Assembly (NCBI GenBank): GCA_964459065.1
Contig: CAYWMN010000203.1
Span: 1-6,997, forward strand
DNA length: 6,997 nucleotides
Source of the DNA: JAMCXS01 sp964459065
Lineage (GTDB): Bacteria; Acidobacteriota; Terriglobia; UBA7540
Direction of reading: 5' to 3'
Both the position numbers and the translations under genes were made by a program. A model generated the notes under the pieces. The model was not told the origin of the DNA. It searched no databases and saw only the letters and a list, made by a program, of their open reading frames with translations. Positions 4,464 through 6,997 of this stretch are shown in pieces (the first letter of the stretch is position 1; each line of letters starts with the position of its first letter).

Positions 4464-6593
4464 ATGGAGACATGGAGACGAAGAGTTGGGTCCAGCGGGA
4501 CCATGAAGGTATTTTGCAGCGTTATGGCTGCATTGTTGCTTGCTGTTGCCGCTCCTTTGCGATCGAGCGCACGTGAGCCCTGGATGAACACATCTCTTTC
4601 AGCGAGCCAAAGGGCTGACCTGCTGCTGCGCGCGATGACGCTGAACGACAAGATCGCGCTGGTTCATGGTGTTGAGCCAAAACCGGTCAAAGGATATGCC
4701 GGATACGTCCCGGCGAATCCACGGTTGCACATTCCGGCGCTCAAGCTTGCCGACGGCCGCGCCGGGGTCGGGAACAAGGCCACGAACGTTACTTTGCTGC
4801 CCGCCCCGATTGCCGCCGCTTCCAGTTGGGATACTCATTTGCTGAACACTTTTGGACGCGTCCTCGGCAAAGAGGAGTGGGAAAAAGGCACGAACGTCGC
4901 GCTAGGTCCAACTATTGATGTGGTCCGCGTTCCCGAATGGGGCCGGACGTTTGAAACCTACGGTGAAGACCCTTACTTCAACGGCCAGATGGCTGCGGCA
5001 GAGATCAAGGGCATCCAGCGTGAGGGTCCCATTGCCGATGCCAATATGTACCTGACCATGAACCAGGAGATCAACCGGGGCAAGATGGACTCGGTGGTGG
5101 ATGAAAGAACCCTTCAGGAGATTTACTTGCCACCCTATGCGGCCGCGGTTTGGGGTGGAGACGTGGGGACGTTTATGTGCGCCTACGTCAAAACCAACGG
5201 TGTCTACTCCTGCGAAAACCCGCACCTGCTGAACGGCCTTCTCAAGCAGCAAACCGGCTTTCAGGGCTGGGTGATGAGTGACTGGGGCGCGACTCATTCC
5301 ACGGTGGCCTCGGCCAAGGCGGGCTTCGACCAGGAAATGCCCGGCGGTAAATATTATGGCCAGGCGCTCAAGACGGCCGTCGAAAACGGCCAGGTCAGCG
5401 TGGCGAATCTGGATGAACATGTGCGGCGGATTCTGGTCATGATGTTCCAGCACGGATTGTTTGACAAGCCGCAGCCGGGCAACTGGAGCACGAACGCGCG
5501 AAGTGCGAAGCACGACGTGTTTTCACGCAAGGCGGCGGAGCAGGGAACCGTCCTGCTAAAGAATCAGGGCAACATTCTTCCTCTTTCAGGTGTTTCTTCG
5601 ATTGCCGTGATCGGTGCGGATGGCGGGACCAAGCCGCAGGCTGAGGGGACTGGCAGTTCACACGTGGAGGCGCCTTATGTTGTGAGCCCCGTGGACGGTA
5701 TCCGCAAGCGCGCCGGCAGCCGAATTCACGTATCGTACGCGGACGGCAGCAGTCTTGCGCAAGCGGCTAGCGCGGCTCGGTCCGCCTCTGTGGCGATTGT
5801 GTTTGTCAACACGGTTGAAGGTGAAGGCCACGACCGGCCCAACCTTGACCTGCCCGGGAATCAGAACCAGCTGATCTCGGCCGTGGCCCGGGCCAATTCA
5901 AAGACCATCGTGGTGCTGAATACGGGCGGCCCGGTTCTCATGCCCTGGGTCAGCCAGGTTCGTGGGTTGATCGAGGCCTGGTATCCGGGCCAGGAAGACG
6001 GCAATGCGATTGCCGCCATCCTGTTTGGGGACGTTAATCCTGCGGCGAAATTGCCCCTGACGTTCCCGCGCACAGCCGGCGAAATCCCCACCAGTACTCC
6101 GCAGCAGTGGCCGGGGATTAACCTCCGGTCGGTCTACAGTGAAAAGCTCGACGTGGGCTACCGGTGGTACGAGGCAACCGGCCATAAACCCCTGTTCCCG
6201 TTCGGCTACGGTTTGTCTTACACGACGTTCCGGCTGAGCCACCTGGTCGTGGCGCCTGCAAAGGCTGGGCCGATGCCGCTTGGCGTCCAGGCAACGGTCA
6301 GCGTTACCAACACCGGTCATCGGGCAGGAGCCGAAGTTGTGGAGGCCTATATGGGGCAGCCTGCTTCGAATGGCGAGCCGCCTCGGCAGTTGTGCGCTTT
6401 TGCCAAGGTGTACTTGAAACCGGGTGAGACCCGTCAGGTGAAACTCCACATCGGACCGCGGGCCTTTGCCTATTATGATGAAGCGGTTCATCACTGGGTC
6501 TCACCGGCGGGCGATTACACCATAATGGTTGGGACTTCGTCGAGTGATCTTCCTCTGCGGAGCAACGTCACGATCGAAAGCCCGTCGAACTGA
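4464..6593 (+). CDS. secreted glycoside hydrolase family 3, beta-glucosidase-like
   Basis: A 709-residue GH3 enzyme, probably releasing terminal beta-linked sugars outside the cytoplasm. Residues 1-36 give a Sec-type signal: a long basic start (WRRRV), a hydrophobic core and likely cleavage at SSA/RE. The N-terminal barrel has LADGRAG (Asp97), EWGRTFETYGEDP (Arg161), NQEINR (200-205), MCAYVKTNG (Tyr241) and the nucleophile in VMSDWG (Asp273). The second domain has EGEGHDR, where Glu454 is the probable acid/base by comparison with Thermotoga Bgl3B, then YPGQEDG (507-513) and KLPLTFP (529-535). FPFGYGLSYTTF (578-589) leads into a C-terminal fibronectin-III-like domain. Oddity: the Lys-His pair expected before NQE is Asn194-Met195. 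Start: ATG 4464 has AAGGA at good spacing; ATG 4503 would give a more ordinary signal peptide. GH3 also includes xylosidases and glucosaminidases, so the sugar is not certain. It follows the second sulfatase on the same strand. Confidence 0.92.
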   Translation: METWRRRVGSSGTMKVFCSVMAALLLAVAAPLRSSAREPWMNTSLSASQRADLLLRAMTLNDKIALVHGVEPKPVKGYAGYVPANPRLHIPALKLADGRAGVGNKATNVTLLPAPIAAASSWDTHLLNTFGRVLGKEEWEKGTNVALGPTIDVVRVPEWGRTFETYGEDPYFNGQMAAAEIKGIQREGPIADANMYLTMNQEINRGKMDSVVDERTLQEIYLPPYAAAVWGGDVGTFMCAYVKTNGVYSCENPHLLNGLLKQQTGFQGWVMSDWGATHSTVASAKAGFDQEMPGGKYYGQALKTAVENGQVSVANLDEHVRRILVMMFQHGLFDKPQPGNWSTNARSAKHDVFSRKAAEQGTVLLKNQGNILPLSGVSSIAVIGADGGTKPQAEGTGSSHVEAPYVVSPVDGIRKRAGSRIHVSYADGSSLAQAASAARSASVAIVFVNTVEGEGHDRPNLDLPGNQNQLISAVARANSKTIVVLNTGGPVLMPWVSQVRGLIEAWYPGQEDGNAIAAILFGDVNPAAKLPLTFPRTAGEIPTSTPQQWPGINLRSVYSEKLDVGYRWYEATGHKPLFPFGYGLSYTTFRLSHLVVAPAKAGPMPLGVQATVSVTNTGHRAGAEVVEAYMGQPASNGEPPRQLCAFAKVYLKPGETRQVKLHIGPRAFAYYDEAVHHWVSPAGDYTIMVGTSSSDLPLRSNVTIESPSN

Positions 6594-6744
6594 AAGCTGT
6601 GGCCTCGCCGCGCGATGGGAAGGTTGGTTAACGCAATTCCTGGGGAAAATTGTTTATCAAATGCGGCTGACGAAGTTAGACTGGGGTTAGAGAAGACTCA
6701 TTAAGTTGAACCTGGGCTGGTTTCGAATCACGGACTTTGTTCCT

Positions 6745-6750
6745 GAGAGG
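6745..6750 (+). promoter_or_regulatory. ribosome binding site of the last gene
   Basis: GAGAGG (6745-6750) is seven bases upstream of ATG 6758 and supports that start. I see no convincing promoter in the 164-bp gap after the GH3 stop, and no terminator hairpin with a T-run. Confidence 0.5.
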
Positions 6751-6757
6751 CGAGCCT

Positions 6758-6997
6758 ATGGGAAAACGATATTCAGCCATCGCCGATCTGTACGGAGTCG
6801 GCCCTGATGATGAGCCCCCAAGACAACGTCGACGGATGTGGCCGTTTGTGCTCCTCGTGCTGGTTGGGTTTATTGTCGCGGGATCAGTGCGTCCCATTCT
6901 GCGTCTTCGTTCTGACCCGCCGCAAACTGTCATCGGTGCCAGACTGACTTCAGACGAAGGTCAGTATCAGGCGCAAAAACGGAGGGCGGAAGTTTGT
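6758..6997 (+). CDS. N-terminal part of a small single-pass membrane protein of unknown function
   Basis: The frame opens at ATG 6758 and stays open for 80 codons to the window edge, so the 3' end is missing. The first 26 residues are polar and end in a basic cluster (RQRRR). Then comes a hydrophobic segment of about 18 residues (WPFVLLVLVGFIVAGSV, residues 28-44), and after it a polar region. The positive charges before the segment predict a cytoplasmic N terminus with the remainder outside, as an uncleaved anchor. I recognise no family. The gap after the GH3 gene and the different protein type suggest it may not belong to the sulfatase and glycosidase group. A minus-strand frame over the same bases has no comparable support. 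Confidence 0.6.
   Translation, partial: MGKRYSAIADLYGVGPDDEPPRQRRRMWPFVLLVLVGFIVAGSVRPILRLRSDPPQTVIGARLTSDEGQYQAQKRRAEVC

Noticed and set aside
4902..5513. A 203-codon minus-strand frame, and a similar one at 5898-6494
   Set aside because: Both are opposite highly conserved GH3 motifs (nucleophile region, and the second and third domains) and have no domain of their own.
6594..6757. Search for a promoter and terminator after the GH3 gene
   Set aside because: Candidate boxes such as TTGAAC at 6706 have no -10 partner at proper distance, and no GC-rich stem with a T-run is present.
6676..6933. An 85-codon minus-strand frame
   Set aside because: It overlaps the plus-strand membrane protein, which has a ribosome site, a basic cluster and a transmembrane segment; the minus translation is low-complexity Arg/Ser/Thr-rich.

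Overview
The window looks like a carbohydrate-degradation locus from a moderately GC-rich bacterium. It holds the tail of a probable glycoside hydrolase, two exported sulfatases with Tat-type leaders, an exported GH3 glycosidase and the start of a small membrane protein. Sulfatases and secreted hydrolases packed together like this are typical of Acidobacteriota, Planctomycetota and Verrucomicrobiota. The window has no rRNA, tRNA or marker gene, so the phylum is only a guess.

Layout. Positions 1-582 (+) carry the C-terminal part of a protein resembling the trimerisation-type and C-terminal beta-sandwich domains of GH42-like hydrolases. It converges, across 90 bp, with a minus-strand sulfatase (673-2217) that most resembles heparan N-sulfatase (SGSH). 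A 511-bp gap (2218-2728) follows, with two candidate back-to-back promoters and several inverted repeats. Next on the plus strand come a second sulfatase of a different subgroup (2729-4348) and, after 115 bp, a GH3 beta-glucosidase-like enzyme (4464-6593). A 164-bp gap without a clear promoter or terminator leads to the first 80 codons of a single-pass membrane protein (6758 to the window edge).

How the genes may work together (inference). The sulfatases would remove sulfate esters or N-sulfates from a sulfated glycan outside the cytoplasm, and the GH3 enzyme and the truncated hydrolase would cleave the exposed glycosidic bonds. Both sulfatases keep the cysteine that is converted to formylglycine, so a maturation enzyme (FGE or anSME) must be encoded elsewhere. 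No transporter, TonB/SusCD pair or regulator is visible.

The most notable details are active-site deviations. The GH3 enzyme lacks the near-universal Lys-His pair of the -1 subsite although its other catalytic residues are present. The two sulfatases have non-canonical metal and GKxH motifs, each in its own way. I see no mobile element, CRISPR array or RNA gene, and no clear evidence of a wholly new system.
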